Of a stretch of DNA of 64,000 bases, positions 20,438 to 30,733 are shown one piece after another (positions within the stretch are counted from its first letter, which is position 1; each line of letters opens with the position of its first letter). The stretch is taken from the NCBI GenBank assembly GCA_900208305.1, contig OAPG01000020.1:124001-188000 (forward strand), in the 5' to 3' direction. A program made the translations under genes and the position numbers. Source of the DNA: Melanopsichium pennsylvanicum. Its lineage: Eukaryota > Basidiomycota > Ustilaginomycetes > Ustilaginales. The notes under the pieces are model-generated. The model did no database searches. It saw only the letters and a list, made by a program, of their open reading frames with translations, and had not been told where the DNA came from.

Positions 20438-20943
20438 AGGATGAGGATGAGAGTGAGGCAGATTGGATACAAACACAAGCGAAACATTTGACATCGAATG
20501 CAAAGGTTCAAGAAGCAATCAACAAGGTAGTTAGGATGTTGAGGGAAAAACCGAGTATTCAATTTTATGTGGATCGTGCGTTTTCCTCCTCCTCGAAACC
20601 GCAACAACGAGGTGGTGGTGGCGATAATTTGAAGAGATCGGCTTTGAGAGATAGGGAATTGTTGGGAGCATTGTTTAAGGCAAGAGAGATGGCTAGGAAC
20701 GCATTGAAAATTTTGGTTGAATCATCTGTAGTGGTTGATGATGAAAAGTATGAGGAGGAGACTATGGCGTGTTTGTTACGGGCAAAGATTCGAGCAATGA
20801 GCAGAGTCGGAGTTCAACTTCAAGGTGATAACAACAAGTTGAAATTGTATGTGGATGCTCCTTGGCCATTTACTAAGACTCAAGTGGACAAGTACTACGC
20901 CAATCTTGAATTCTCAAAAGCCGAATCGAAGAAGAGCGCGTGA
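17947..20943 (+). CDS. GPT2/SCT1-type acyltransferase fused to AIG2/GGCT-like domain
   Basis: The 998-aa product starts with a PlsC-type acyltransferase domain: SNHTSTILD (active His at residue 79), then FPEGGSYTIPNLAQLKMG (residues 152-169), closely matching the FPEGGS block of fungal glycerol-3-phosphate acyltransferases Gpt2/Sct1, which make lysophosphatidate at the ER. Two or three hydrophobic segments follow (about 405-430, 455-500). Residue 579 begins FFYGTLVHPKIL, then GAQLYHVKGEEYPGL and LDAFEGDEYERLPV (Glu 665 aligns with the catalytic Glu of the AIG2/GGACT family), so this looks like a gamma-glutamylamine or glutathione-type cyclotransferase fold. Acidic repeats follow (poly-Asp 20224-20250, GE repeats 20402-20450), then a basic helical tail. 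The substrate of the second domain is unknown. Confidence 0.8.
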
Positions 20944-21118
20944 GATACCCATCCCAATCCACCACCTTTTTTACACGCACACACATACACGGCTTTTTTT
21001 TTTATCCATCACGAAAGAGATGGTCATACCGAACAAGTACAGCAAACTTCATCATTGGATTCTCCTCACACATACATACAACAGATTCGATTGATTGTGG
21101 ATTTGTTTTTTTTTTACT

Positions 21119-22420
21119 TCATTGAAAGCTGAAGAGACCTGAGGATGGATGAGTTCTATCCTTGTACGACTTGAAAAATTCGGTTGCACTTTTGGGTTTT
21201 TTTCCTGCAACTTTGATCGTCCTCACCGCCAAAACTTCCTCGTCCTCCTTGCCATTTCTCTCGCCACTGTACGTTTTGACGATCAATGCGTCGTGAACGG
21301 GTGAAAACCATGCCGAACCCTCAACCCAAGTTTTTGACATGCTAATTTTAGGCTCGTCGTTTTGGAGCAAGCGTGTTAATGAAATTGTGTGAGTGTTTGA
21401 AAAGTTGACATTGACTGGACGAAAAGTGCTTGATCGCGACTTGTTGTCGTCGATCTCATTGATTGGTGTTGGTGGTGGATGAAGAGTTGTAGATAAAGGA
21501 TACATGTAACCCATTGCGCGTTCTCGAGCAGCTATATGCGCAGCTGTCCAAGTATCCCATCGAATCAGCGTGTGAGATGGTTTGAGTTTGGGTGCAAAAG
21601 ATCTTTCCTGATGGTTCTGATCCCAGCTTCGTTGCCAGTAGAGATTTAGATCCGACAGCGTCTTGATGAGAAGATCTGCAGCTTGGATAGCCATACGTTC
21701 TTCCACTTGGAGAAATCCTGCTTGATGCCACTCCTCCTTGGTAGTAAGATGATTGAGTTCATTGTACGCTGCTGTGGTCGAGGGTGGAGGAGGGAAAAGG
21801 AAAGATTCTTGAGCGACGATCCTTCCCGTATCGAATTTGCCCTTTTCCAACGTCTGAATCGATACACCTGACCTGTCGAATCCCTTTGCTATTGCCCACT
21901 GGATAGGTGCAGCGCCTCTCAATTGTGGTAAGAGCGAAGGGTGGATATTCAAACGTTGCCATGGATTCGGAAACTTGTCCAAAAGTGCATCCGGTATCAA
22001 GTGCCCAAAGGAGCATGTGAGCAAGATCGAGTTTGGATCTAAAGGAAATGTGCAAGGTAGTGTGTACTCTTTCATTCCTTCAGAAGGAACATGTTGATGA
22101 GCAAGGTTGGACGTCAATGCGAGCGCTTTGACGGGCGAAACCTTCATACGTGCTGCACCCCATTTTTGGTTGGTATCCGGCGGTGTGACCACATGGATAC
22201 TAGATAGAAGCGCATTGCGATGTTTGAGAAGCGCAGACAGAGAAGACGAGGCGAAAGAGTCTGTTCCCATAAAAAGGATGTTGTACGGCGCTGTTGAGGG
22301 CACAGCGTGTGTAGAGATGGTGGAAAGCGACCGACAGCATGATGGTATTTTGAAGGTGCTAGGTTGGGGAGAGCGGATGAGCCGAATGCTGCTCAAGCAG
22401 GGACAGAGGGAGATGGTCAT
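21119..22420 (-). CDS. FMT1: Mitochondrial methionyl-tRNA formyltransferase
   Basis: FMT formylates initiator Met-tRNA with 10-formyl-THF for mitochondrial translation. The 433-aa product begins with a Ser/Arg-rich, acid-poor stretch typical of a mitochondrial presequence, followed by the formyltransferase core NILFMGTDSFA, AARMKVSPVKALA and the catalytic block NIHPSLLP with RGAAPIQWA. The catalytic-loop Asp lies in FDTGRIVAQE. A C-terminal domain follows with the conserved DTWTAAHIAARERAMGY region. It is longer than bacterial FMT (about 315 aa) because of linkers. It is convergent with the acyltransferase fusion (175-bp gap with two T10 runs) and divergent from the DHHC gene. Confidence 0.9.
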   Translation of the reverse strand: MTISLCPCLSSIRLIRSPQPSTFKIPSCCRSLSTISTHAVPSTAPYNILFMGTDSFASSSLSALLKHRNALLSSIHVVTPPDTNQKWGAARMKVSPVKALALTSNLAHQHVPSEGMKEYTLPCTFPLDPNSILLTCSFGHLIPDALLDKFPNPWQRLNIHPSLLPQLRGAAPIQWAIAKGFDRSGVSIQTLEKGKFDTGRIVAQESFLFPPPPSTTAAYNELNHLTTKEEWHQAGFLQVEERMAIQAADLLIKTLSDLNLYWQRSWDQNHQERSFAPKLKPSHTLIRWDTWTAAHIAARERAMGYMYPLSTTLHPPPTPINEIDDNKSRSSTFRPVNVNFSNTHTISLTRLLQNDEPKISMSKTWVEGSAWFSPVHDALIVKTYSGERNGKEDEEVLAVRTIKVAGKKPKSATEFFKSYKDRTHPSSGLFSFQ

Positions 22421-23396
22421 GATCCGATTGTGGACATGCTGATCAAATGGCTTTCTCGATCGATTCGGGGTTGCTTTTCTCAGCAGGACGATGCGTGTTG
22501 GTGAGCAAGCGAAGAAATGTAGCCGAGGAGCACAAGTTGCGACGCTTCAACCGACTAAATTTCTTTGACGTTTGCGAACAGGGTCCAGTCTCTGAAATCA
22601 ACAAATAAATAAAATTGAATTAAAAAAAAATTAAAAAATCACTCTGCCGTAAGGCGCTCATTTTCCTCTTCGAAACATCATCCCACACCAAGGACATAAC
22701 TGAAGCCCTTTGTTTGATCTTTAGTATGATTGCAGATCAAGCCCTGTCAGACTGTACTTGTACATACTGCAATTGTAGTCATAAAGGATCGCTCAAGGCA
22801 TTTGAGCCTTGACGTGGCAAAGCCATGTGGCTGCAATTCTTCAAGCTGCGGTTGAATTTGGATTCCAGCTTTATGTAAAATAAGTACTCGCAGACTGTAT
22901 ACCGTATCTCAACATAGACCAACACTGTTTCGTGCCTGTGAGCCAATTCTCTACCAGAGTAAGGGGGACGCACGCGTGCTCGTCTCGCTTCTATTTCACT
23001 GTACTGCAGTACTGTAGACAGGAGCTAGATCGGTCTGCTTGAGCGACTTTCTTGGTTCTTTGTGCACATCATCTACAGCATCCTCATCCCCTTTCCCCCG
23101 CTCGGATTCCTGTCATTCTTGCATGGCAGTCCCTTTCTCTTGGAATCCTTCAGGAAAGGAGACACTCTTCCTAGGCTGGTCCGAAATTCAAATTAGTTGT
23201 CTTTGAACTGCTGCGCGGTCTCGGGCGTACCGACAGAATCACACACACACACTCTCTCTCTCTCTTTCTCTCTTTCTTTCTCTTCTGCCACTCTCACACT
23301 CTTTATTACCACTCTCACGCCATCGGATCTTTATTACCACTCTCACGCCATCGGAATCACTCCATTACAAAGCGTCATCAAACCTTCTGACTCACA
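22421..23396. other. Divergent promoter of FMT1 and the DHHC gene
   Basis: No supportable gene. It holds an A/T-rich patch (22617-22640), a CT microsatellite (about 23242-23285) and a perfect 28-bp tandem duplication (23300-23327 and 23328-23355) ending 41 bp before the DHHC ATG, so probably within its 5' leader. Confidence 0.7.
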
Positions 23397-25970
23397 ATGT
23401 CGGAGCACAGCCACAATCTGGATAGTACGACCAACTTTCCCTCCTCCAGAACGATCAACTCCACCTCCCGACTCTCCTTTTACACCGACCAGCCCACCAC
23501 CCGCCGCTCTTCTTTCCAAAGCGCCCAACAGAGCCTTTACCAAGATGCTGACTCATCTATCGTCAATCACGACGTTGTCGATCCTGAAATAGACAGCGAC
23601 TCCGAAGTACCCAGCCAACGCGTACCCAGTCGGATTGGCCACTCCACAACCGCTTCGCCCTTCGAACACCGTCCTGGATCTGCTGCAAGCTTCACCCACG
23701 CTATAACTCCTTCTCTATCAAGACGTTCACCAGAAGACGATGAGTTGGAAACAACAACAGATGCTCCCAACGCCTCGACGTTGGGTCGAAGGACTTCGTA
23801 CACTAAACGTCAATCAGTCGACATGTCCCGACCCTTGTCCTCGCTCTCACGCCGTAGCAGTACGAGCGGCAACAACCACACCGAAGAGAATCGATTACGT
23901 GAAGCAGCGACTGCTGCTGCCAACCGTAGCTCCATGTCGAATCGGAGACACTCGACCGAAATCGATGAGCTCGTCAACAGCATGTCGAGATCCAGCACTC
24001 CGCGTGGGTTCCATACAGAAGGGCAAGACGACGACAGAGATGCAAGGCCCAGGTCAAGATCGAGCTCCTCGATGGCATTGAGGCGATACGAAGAGGGAGA
24101 AGGCAGCTTCATCAAACAGGATGCCACTGACAAAGGTGGGACTCGAGGAAGCATCCTGCCTCCCGCTGCATTTTTTGCGCCAAAAAAGCCAAGTGCGAGA
24201 AACTCGAAAAGCGATCTTTTGGGCGCTGCCAATCAGCAAGTTAGGAGCGCCAGTGCGTTGAGTTTTCACTCGAACGTTCCGACTGCTGCTGCTGAAGATG
24301 GTCAAACGAGCATGCCGACAACAAATTACGAGCAGCCAGCGCGTCCAACGAGCCCATGGGGTATGGCTCCCCACGACAATGAAATCCTTTCTTCCAACCA
24401 GAATGCAACTACATACGGAGTGGGTCGAGGCGGAGATGCAGGTGGTGACGGGACGCGCCCATTGACACCCCTGGATGCAAACGATGGCTTTCCAACACCT
24501 TCAGCCCAACCGAGTCCGCATTCGGTGGTGAGGCTCATGACCAGTACCGATCCGCTGCTGCCTGTTAAAGCTATTCCCAATGCCACCGTGAATGCGGATA
24601 CAGGCATAGGACTCGGATTCGATACGAAGTCTCCTGTTGCAAATGGCAACTATGCATCATCGAAGGGTCGCGCTACCCTGCCAGAGTCTCAGTCCACACA
24701 TAAAACAGCCGTCCCATCCCCTGCAACAGCAGCGGGAGCACAGAGCGCGACCACCACCACCGCCAGTCCTGTCGCAAACCCAGCCAAACGCGGTGCTCGC
24801 AACTACAAATCCCACAAGGGCAGCAATCGCTTTCTTCTCGACGGTCTGCTCATGACGTCTGGCGACAATCCCGTCCCTTTCATCCTATCCTACCTGCTAC
24901 TTCTGGCCCTCGGCGGCCTTTTTTTCGGCTTTGAAGCAAAATGGTTATCGGACAACATCTCACCCGCGGTCATCGCCTTTTTTGCCTACATTTGGCTCCT
25001 CTCGGTCGTAAATATGGGCGTCACCGCCTTCTCGGACCCTGGGATCATTCATCGCGACTTGGACCCCGATCCACCCTGTGTTTTGGGCGATACACCCTTC
25101 ATTCCCGGTCTTCAAGCTGTTGCCGATCCAGAAGATCCTCTAGCCATCCCCGTCCAGAGAGTGCTTCGGATCCGGGGTCAGGTCGTCAAAGTCAAATGGT
25201 GTGAGACGTGTGGAACTTATCGTCCACCTCGAAGCTCGCATTGTCGAGTATGCGATAATTGTGTCGAGAACATTGACCATCATTGCACTTACCTCAACAA
25301 TTGCATCGGAAGGAGAAACTATGTTTCGTTTATGGCGTTTTTGCTCTTTTCCATCCTATCCGCACTCTACGTGATAGCATTTACTGCATTGCATTTGGTA
25401 TTGTTGACAAGGCCAACGTCGTATCGATATCCACGTGATGAGGGGGACGGGAATGCACCGGGTTTGACGTTCAGACAAGCATTGGGGAGAAGTCCCGTTT
25501 CAGCAGTCTTGTTTGTTCTTTGCATTGCCGCGGTGGGACCTCTGATGCTGTTGTTCGTCTATCATGTTCGACTGGTGTTGTTGAACCGGTCTACGGTGGA
25601 ACAGATTCGGATTAACACGGCGAGGGATTATGGGGAGCAAAAAGAGTTGGAATTGGGTATACACGGAGCAGAAGAAGACGATGGTGATGCAGGATCGACG
25701 TATGGTGCGGCTGAAACCAATTGGAGAAGTCGTAGTCGAGGGAAAGGTGTCATCAGGAGTGTATTGGAAAGACTGCGTATACTCAAACCAAAGTACAAGG
25801 ATCCGAACCCATTTGCAACCAGGAGTTGGAGCAGAAACGTCGGCAGTGCGTTGGGTTGGAGGAGTGTTGAATTAGGCAGTTGGATTGATCCAAGGGGCAG
25901 GAGTAAACAAGAGCAGAAATTATTGCCCAATTTGAAGCCGACATCGCAAAAAGTTGGATATAAGGTGTAA
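23397..25970 (+). CDS. ERF2: DHHC protein S-palmitoyltransferase, Erf2-like
   Basis: The 857-aa protein has about 450 N-terminal residues of Ser/Thr/Pro-rich disordered sequence, then a four-TM palmitoyltransferase. The first membrane pair is near FILSYLLLLALGGLFFG and VIAFFAYIWLLSVVN; the DPG motif is present (SDPGIIHRD). The zinc-binding cysteine-rich domain starts at KWCETCGTYRPPRSSHC and carries the catalytic DHHC at residues 627-630 (NIDHHCTYLNNCIG). Further membrane segments follow (SFMAFLLFSILSALYVIAF, VLFVLCIAAVGPLMLLFVY), then a TTxE-like region (STVEQIR). Fungal Erf2 palmitoylates Ras at the ER with Erf4; the substrate here is inferred. Other fungal DHHC enzymes (Akr1, Swf1, Pfa3) fit less well: there are no ankyrin repeats. 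Confidence 0.9.
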   Translation: MSEHSHNLDSTTNFPSSRTINSTSRLSFYTDQPTTRRSSFQSAQQSLYQDADSSIVNHDVVDPEIDSDSEVPSQRVPSRIGHSTTASPFEHRPGSAASFTHAITPSLSRRSPEDDELETTTDAPNASTLGRRTSYTKRQSVDMSRPLSSLSRRSSTSGNNHTEENRLREAATAAANRSSMSNRRHSTEIDELVNSMSRSSTPRGFHTEGQDDDRDARPRSRSSSSMALRRYEEGEGSFIKQDATDKGGTRGSILPPAAFFAPKKPSARNSKSDLLGAANQQVRSASALSFHSNVPTAAAEDGQTSMPTTNYEQPARPTSPWGMAPHDNEILSSNQNATTYGVGRGGDAGGDGTRPLTPLDANDGFPTPSAQPSPHSVVRLMTSTDPLLPVKAIPNATVNADTGIGLGFDTKSPVANGNYASSKGRATLPESQSTHKTAVPSPATAAGAQSATTTTASPVANPAKRGARNYKSHKGSNRFLLDGLLMTSGDNPVPFILSYLLLLALGGLFFGFEAKWLSDNISPAVIAFFAYIWLLSVVNMGVTAFSDPGIIHRDLDPDPPCVLGDTPFIPGLQAVADPEDPLAIPVQRVLRIRGQVVKVKWCETCGTYRPPRSSHCRVCDNCVENIDHHCTYLNNCIGRRNYVSFMAFLLFSILSALYVIAFTALHLVLLTRPTSYRYPRDEGDGNAPGLTFRQALGRSPVSAVLFVLCIAAVGPLMLLFVYHVRLVLLNRSTVEQIRINTARDYGEQKELELGIHGAEEDDGDAGSTYGAAETNWRSRSRGKGVIRSVLERLRILKPKYKDPNPFATRSWSRNVGSALGWRSVELGSWIDPRGRSKQEQKLLPNLKPTSQKVGYKV

Positions 25971-26176
25971 GGGGAATGTCAAATTGGCATGCATCGCTAG
26001 GCTCAAAAGTTTCAGAAGGAAAAGAAAAGGAAAAACCTTGCCATTACCACTTGGATCGCTGCACATGGCACACACTGGCTTTCTATTTCACTCAGCCCAA
26101 CAAGGAGCCAAGAAAACTTTTCTATGATGATTGCTATGCGGTACTATTGACTGGTTGAATACGTGCTTGTTTCTTT

Positions 26177-27691
26177 TCAATCCTGCTTCAGGTAAGGAAT
26201 GAGCCTCTTCAACCTTGGAGCGGCGATTTCGATCTGATCATCTTTACAGAAGGAAAAACGAACATAGTTTTTGCCCACTTCGGCGGCGCCCTTTTCGCTG
26301 TAAAATGCCGTAGCGGGGATGACGACCACGTCGCAGACTTTTGCGATGAACCAAGCCTTGAGGTAATCCTCCTCTTTACTCAGTATTCCATGAGGCACTT
26401 GATTTTCTTGGACCCAATTGGTTGGGATTTGGATTTTGCTTGCGTCTGCGATGATGAAGTAACCTCCGTGAGGTACAGTGTATTGGAGACCTATGTGGTC
26501 GAGGGCTTTGGAGAGGAGATGCCTTCTGTGAGCATATTGTTGAATTTGGGTTGGGAAAAAGTTTTCTTTAGATGCGGATTCGAGACCTATGGCAGCACCT
26601 TCTTGAGCGCTTGAATTGACGGCAAACGTGATACGAGTATGAACGACACGTGCAGGACCGATGAGATGATCAGGACCAATGAGCCAACCAACTCTCCAAC
26701 CTGTGCAGGCAAACGACTTGCCTGCACTTCCCACGGTAATGGTACGATCCCACATGCCATTCAAACTCGCAATACGTGTATGCGTATAGCTGTCAAACGT
26801 CAGACAATCGTACACTTCATCCGACACAACCAGAATGTCGTACTTGACGCAAAGCTGTGCGATTTGGCCCAACTCTTTGGGTGAAAACACTTTGCCGACC
26901 GGGTTGTGTGGTGTGTTGAGGATCAAAGCCTTGGTGGATGGTTTGGAAAGGTGTTGTTCCAACAATTCCATATCAAGGGTCCATTCGTTGGAATCGATGG
27001 TATTGGAAGAGGTGCGAGAGGAAGTGGAAGGGGGTAGAAGTGGGACGTAGAGTGGAACACCTCCATGGAAAACGATTTCTGCATCGTACTGATCGAAAAA
27101 AGGTTCGATACAGACCACACCATCGCCATGATTGATAAAGGCGCCCATGATGGAATAGATACCACCATTGGCTCCGGATGTGACTTGGATTTCTCGTTCC
27201 ACATCGAGCTTCCTTCCACTCGCTGGTCTCTGTTCGCCCAACTTGGCTACACTCTCAGCTTGATCCGCATGGGAAGGAAGATGGAATTCGGAACTGTAGA
27301 AATCGCTGATGGCCTGACGCAAACGTGGACGACCTTTTGGATGCGAGTAGTGATGCAAGTCAACGCGATTCTCGAATTCGGTGGTTAGGGTGTTGAGGAT
27401 GTAGGCGGGAGGTTTCCAATTCATGAACCCTTGACCGAGGTTGATCGCAGTTGGGAAAACGACAGGATTGAAGAGGGTCCATACGTCAACACCGGAGTTG
27501 AGCTCTTGGTGAATTCGATCCGCACGTTGGGTAGCCCACCGAGTAGGGGCAGGAGTTGCGGTGGAGCTCATGATGGATCGAGCCGAATGATGAAAGAATG
27601 TGTTGCGCCTCTTTAGTATGTAGGGTGTACGCTTTGGCGTGAGGTTGGTCAGGAGATGTCTCATACGCACAACACTACGTTTTGCGAACAA
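26177..27691 (-). CDS. BNA3: Kynurenine--oxoglutarate aminotransferase, Bna3-like
   Basis: A fold-type I PLP aminotransferase of the KAT/Bna3 group, converting kynurenine to kynurenic acid and acting on other amino acids. The sequence shows NLGQGFMNWKPPAY, HHYSHPKGRPRLRQAI, TSGANGGIYSIMG, LNTPHNPVGKVFS and VVSDEVYD, the PLP Lys at residue 325 in GSAGKSFACTGWRVGW, and a C-terminal YVRFSFCKD. From ATG 27691 the product is 504 aa with a 40-residue Arg/His-rich, acid-free leader that looks mitochondrial. A second ATG at 27571 (MSSTATPAP) would give a 464-aa cytosolic form close to the yeast length. It is convergent with the DHHC gene and divergent from the UNC93-like transporter. Confidence 0.9.
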   Translation of the reverse strand: MFAKRSVVRMRHLLTNLTPKRTPYILKRRNTFFHHSARSIMSSTATPAPTRWATQRADRIHQELNSGVDVWTLFNPVVFPTAINLGQGFMNWKPPAYILNTLTTEFENRVDLHHYSHPKGRPRLRQAISDFYSSEFHLPSHADQAESVAKLGEQRPASGRKLDVEREIQVTSGANGGIYSIMGAFINHGDGVVCIEPFFDQYDAEIVFHGGVPLYVPLLPPSTSSRTSSNTIDSNEWTLDMELLEQHLSKPSTKALILNTPHNPVGKVFSPKELGQIAQLCVKYDILVVSDEVYDCLTFDSYTHTRIASLNGMWDRTITVGSAGKSFACTGWRVGWLIGPDHLIGPARVVHTRITFAVNSSAQEGAAIGLESASKENFFPTQIQQYAHRRHLLSKALDHIGLQYTVPHGGYFIIADASKIQIPTNWVQENQVPHGILSKEEDYLKAWFIAKVCDVVVIPATAFYSEKGAAEVGKNYVRFSFCKDDQIEIAAPRLKRLIPYLKQD

Positions 27692-29149
27692 TGTGAGGAT
27701 AGAGAGGGAATACGGAGAGAGGAAATGTGGGGAGCCAAGAAAGATGGTATGGATGAACGTGGGACCGGATCAAAATCTATCCGTGCAGTATTCTTTTTAA
27801 GGAGTGGTTCGCAATATCCGGTGCAATCATTCGGCTTTGCATTCCAACGAATTACTGTGAGATCCTTATATTACTAACATGGCGTCTATATTATTTCTCT
27901 TACTGCCTCTCTCTCTCTGAGGTTCTGGATGGCGTCGAATATTGGACCCTGAAGAAAGACGATTTGGTACATGATTTCATCATTCACCTGCATCTGACGT
28001 GCTTCTGCCTCCCACCTTGCTCATCCAATCACAATCGTCAGCAGCTTTCAACCCCACATTCAAACTAAAGATTATCGCTGCGTGTCGCAATTTGTGTTCG
28101 GCTGTCGTGCTCAACCCGACCGACACTTTACTGTATGTCTCATCTCAGTACAACCTCATTTGGGTCAAGTATCAGTTCGGTTAAACTTGGCAAAATTCAC
28201 CGAAACCTTGGACCACACTCACCATGGATACGCGGGAGCAAACGAGCACAGCTACAAAGCAAAGACACCGAACAATCAAGTTGGGCGAGGTGTACCGAAA
28301 TCGAAGCGTTGAGCGGAGATGAAATCCAGTGTCGACTGTCCAGCTGTGCCGTTATCAAGAAAATATATATGTATATATCTATAAAATTGAATTTTCTTTT
28401 ACCGCATATCCTCTTCCGCCATCTGACACGAGCCCTTTCAACTGTCTGACAGAGTCTCACTTGATCGTCGGGAAATGACCATAAGATTGTTGAGAATGGC
28501 ATCTCAGGCGTGGCTTAGGAGTGTGCGAAGCGGAAATCGTGAGTGTAGCCCTGAGCAGCTCGGCTTAGTTGCGGTGCCAAACCGCCAACAGCGGCTCAAA
28601 GCAAGTCACCCGCCCTGTAGCGGTGAAAGAGGGTGGACAGTACGTGATTGATAATGGACCTTGCTACCAATGGTCCTCCACGTTGTTCGCACAGACTCTC
28701 TAGCTCGGCTGCATCGTGGCTATTGTTCGTCAAGCCCTCATTGTGCCCACTCTCTCGATGGGCCTCGATATCTCTATCACACCATTTCTACCACCATGGT
28801 CGTATTCTCTCCGCGCCTTGTGCGATTCATCTTCATTCCCTCGTTCTTCGTCTTCACTCCCCGTTCTTCAGACCATATCGATCCCGGCCTCTCGTTTCTC
28901 AATCAAGGAACAGCTGCCTCAGTAGCCGAGTAGCGCATGGCTTTCTTTTCTCGAAACACGAACCAATCGCGTGGCAACACCCTCTACTTTTAAACAGAGC
29001 ACGTCCATATCGATCCCTTTCCTCTTTTCGAAACGTCTATTTGACCTCCTTCCAGCCCCAGCGATAGATTCCCTTCTGTCTCTTCCATCTTCGTTTCCTA
29101 CTCATCCGTCCAGATTCCACCCTCCACACTGGGCTTCCATTTCCCAATC
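27692..29149. other. Divergent intergenic region, 1.46 kb
   Basis: This lies between the aminotransferase (-) and the UNC93-like gene (+). Several small ORFs (for example 28648-29067) are Ser/Pro/His-rich without family resemblance and overlap the pyrimidine-rich leader of the transporter. A TA-rich patch sits near 28360-28380. Nothing else is supportable. Confidence 0.6.
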
Positions 29150-30733
29150 ATGTCAGACAAATTAAATCCCATCGCCGCCGTCAACCCCTCTCCCGTCGAC
29201 GATAGCTCAAGCAACGATAATAAGTCGCTTACTTCCTCTACCGATGTTCATGCTACTACTCTCAAGTCTCAGGAAGCCAAGTCGAAGCTGACCCTCCTCG
29301 AAATTTTAGGTCTGCGCGATCCCAAGCCCGAAGCACGTCCAGTATGGGATGGGAAAAACCCTTCTTGGTTTCGATCGACCTTCTTTCAAATTACGGTCCT
29401 TGGAGCATGTTCGTTCCTCTCACCCGGTCTCTGGGGCGCAACGGCGGCTCTGGGAGCAGGAGGGAGTCAAGATCCGAGCACAGTCAATGCTGCCAACTCT
29501 TTGACGTTCGGCTTGATGGTTTTGACGTCACTTTTCACGAGCTCGTTGATAAATGTCACTTCGGTCAAATTCGCATTGATGCTTGGCACTTTAGGCTATG
29601 CTCCTTACGCTGCTGGTCTCTACCTTAATAGTGTCAACCAGTCGCAATGGCTCGTCATCCTAGGAGCAGGACTATGCGGAACTTCAGCCGGGACATTTTG
29701 GGCTACAGAAGGAGCCATCGCACTGGGCTACCCCGAAAGATTGAAGCAAGCTCGCTACATCTCGTACTGGCTTATGTTCCGAGTCCTCGGTCAACTGCTT
29801 GGGGGTATCATCAATCTTGCGCTCAATTATCACGACGCTGAGAAGGGCTCCATTTCCACCAACACTTACCTGGTCTTTGTAATCCTTCAGTGTCTAGCAC
29901 CTTTTTGCGCCATGTTGCTTTCGCCACCGCACATGGTTCAGAGGTCAGACAAGACACCTGTCTACCTGCACATCGAAAGCTCGACCAAACGCGAGCTCAA
30001 GCTGATTTGGAAGACGATCTGCAAGCCGCAAGTATTGATGCTTCTGCCAATCATTTGGCAGTCGACGTGGTCGGAAGCTCTCATCGGCACCTATGCCGCC
30101 AACTACTTTACTGTCCGCTCGCGAGCTCTTGGATCTCTGCTTTCCGCTATCACTGCTTCATTGTCGAACTACATTTTGGGTTTCTTCCTCGACTGGAAAA
30201 AGCCCACGATCAACACCCGAGCAAAGAGCTCCTTTATCGTCATTTACACCCTTCAAGCAGCATGGTGGGCTTGGGCAATCTATATTATGCACGAATATCA
30301 CACCACCGTCCCCAAACCTACTTTTGATTGGACCACTCCAGGCTACGGCAAGGGCTTTGGTGTTTATATTTTCCTCCAGATCGGATTCAACGTCATGTAT
30401 GAACTCAATTACTGGATCATCGGCAACATCTCGGACGATCCTTCCGAGCTCATTAGACTCGCATCGATTCTCAGAGGTGTGGAGAGCGCAGGTCAATGTG
30501 TAAGTTACGGTATCAACAGCACGAGTTGGAGACTCGATGCAGTGGCAAGTTTGAACATGGCTCAATGGGCTGTCAGTATCATGCCCGCTTGGTTCGTCAT
30601 CAGAAAGATTGGTGTGTTGGATGACGGAACAAAGATCCACGAAGCAAGGACTTATGCAGAGGAAGGGGACAGACAGAAGCTCAAACATGCGGGTCTCAAG
30701 ACGGCGGATTATGATTCAAAGGGCGATGAGTAG
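29150..30733 (+). CDS. UNC93-like major facilitator transporter
   Basis: The 527-aa protein has a 70-residue hydrophilic N-terminus and then about eleven to twelve hydrophobic segments. The first reads FFQITVLGACSFLSPGLWGAT, the typical start of fungal UNC93-like (DUF895) proteins, followed by SLTFGLMVLTSLFTSSLI, VKFALMLGTLGYAPYAAGLY and LVILGAGLCGTSAGTFWATEGAI. The loop SYWLMFRVLGQLLGG and the second half (NYILGFFLDWK, YTLQAAWWAWAIYIM, VYIFLQIGFNVMYELNYW) also fit. The C-terminal tail is charged and cytosolic. Substrate and membrane are not known for this family in fungi. The last residues are Lys/Asp-rich, without an obvious sorting motif. Confidence 0.87.
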   Translation: MSDKLNPIAAVNPSPVDDSSSNDNKSLTSSTDVHATTLKSQEAKSKLTLLEILGLRDPKPEARPVWDGKNPSWFRSTFFQITVLGACSFLSPGLWGATAALGAGGSQDPSTVNAANSLTFGLMVLTSLFTSSLINVTSVKFALMLGTLGYAPYAAGLYLNSVNQSQWLVILGAGLCGTSAGTFWATEGAIALGYPERLKQARYISYWLMFRVLGQLLGGIINLALNYHDAEKGSISTNTYLVFVILQCLAPFCAMLLSPPHMVQRSDKTPVYLHIESSTKRELKLIWKTICKPQVLMLLPIIWQSTWSEALIGTYAANYFTVRSRALGSLLSAITASLSNYILGFFLDWKKPTINTRAKSSFIVIYTLQAAWWAWAIYIMHEYHTTVPKPTFDWTTPGYGKGFGVYIFLQIGFNVMYELNYWIIGNISDDPSELIRLASILRGVESAGQCVSYGINSTSWRLDAVASLNMAQWAVSIMPAWFVIRKIGVLDDGTKIHEARTYAEEGDRQKLKHAGLKTADYDSKGDE

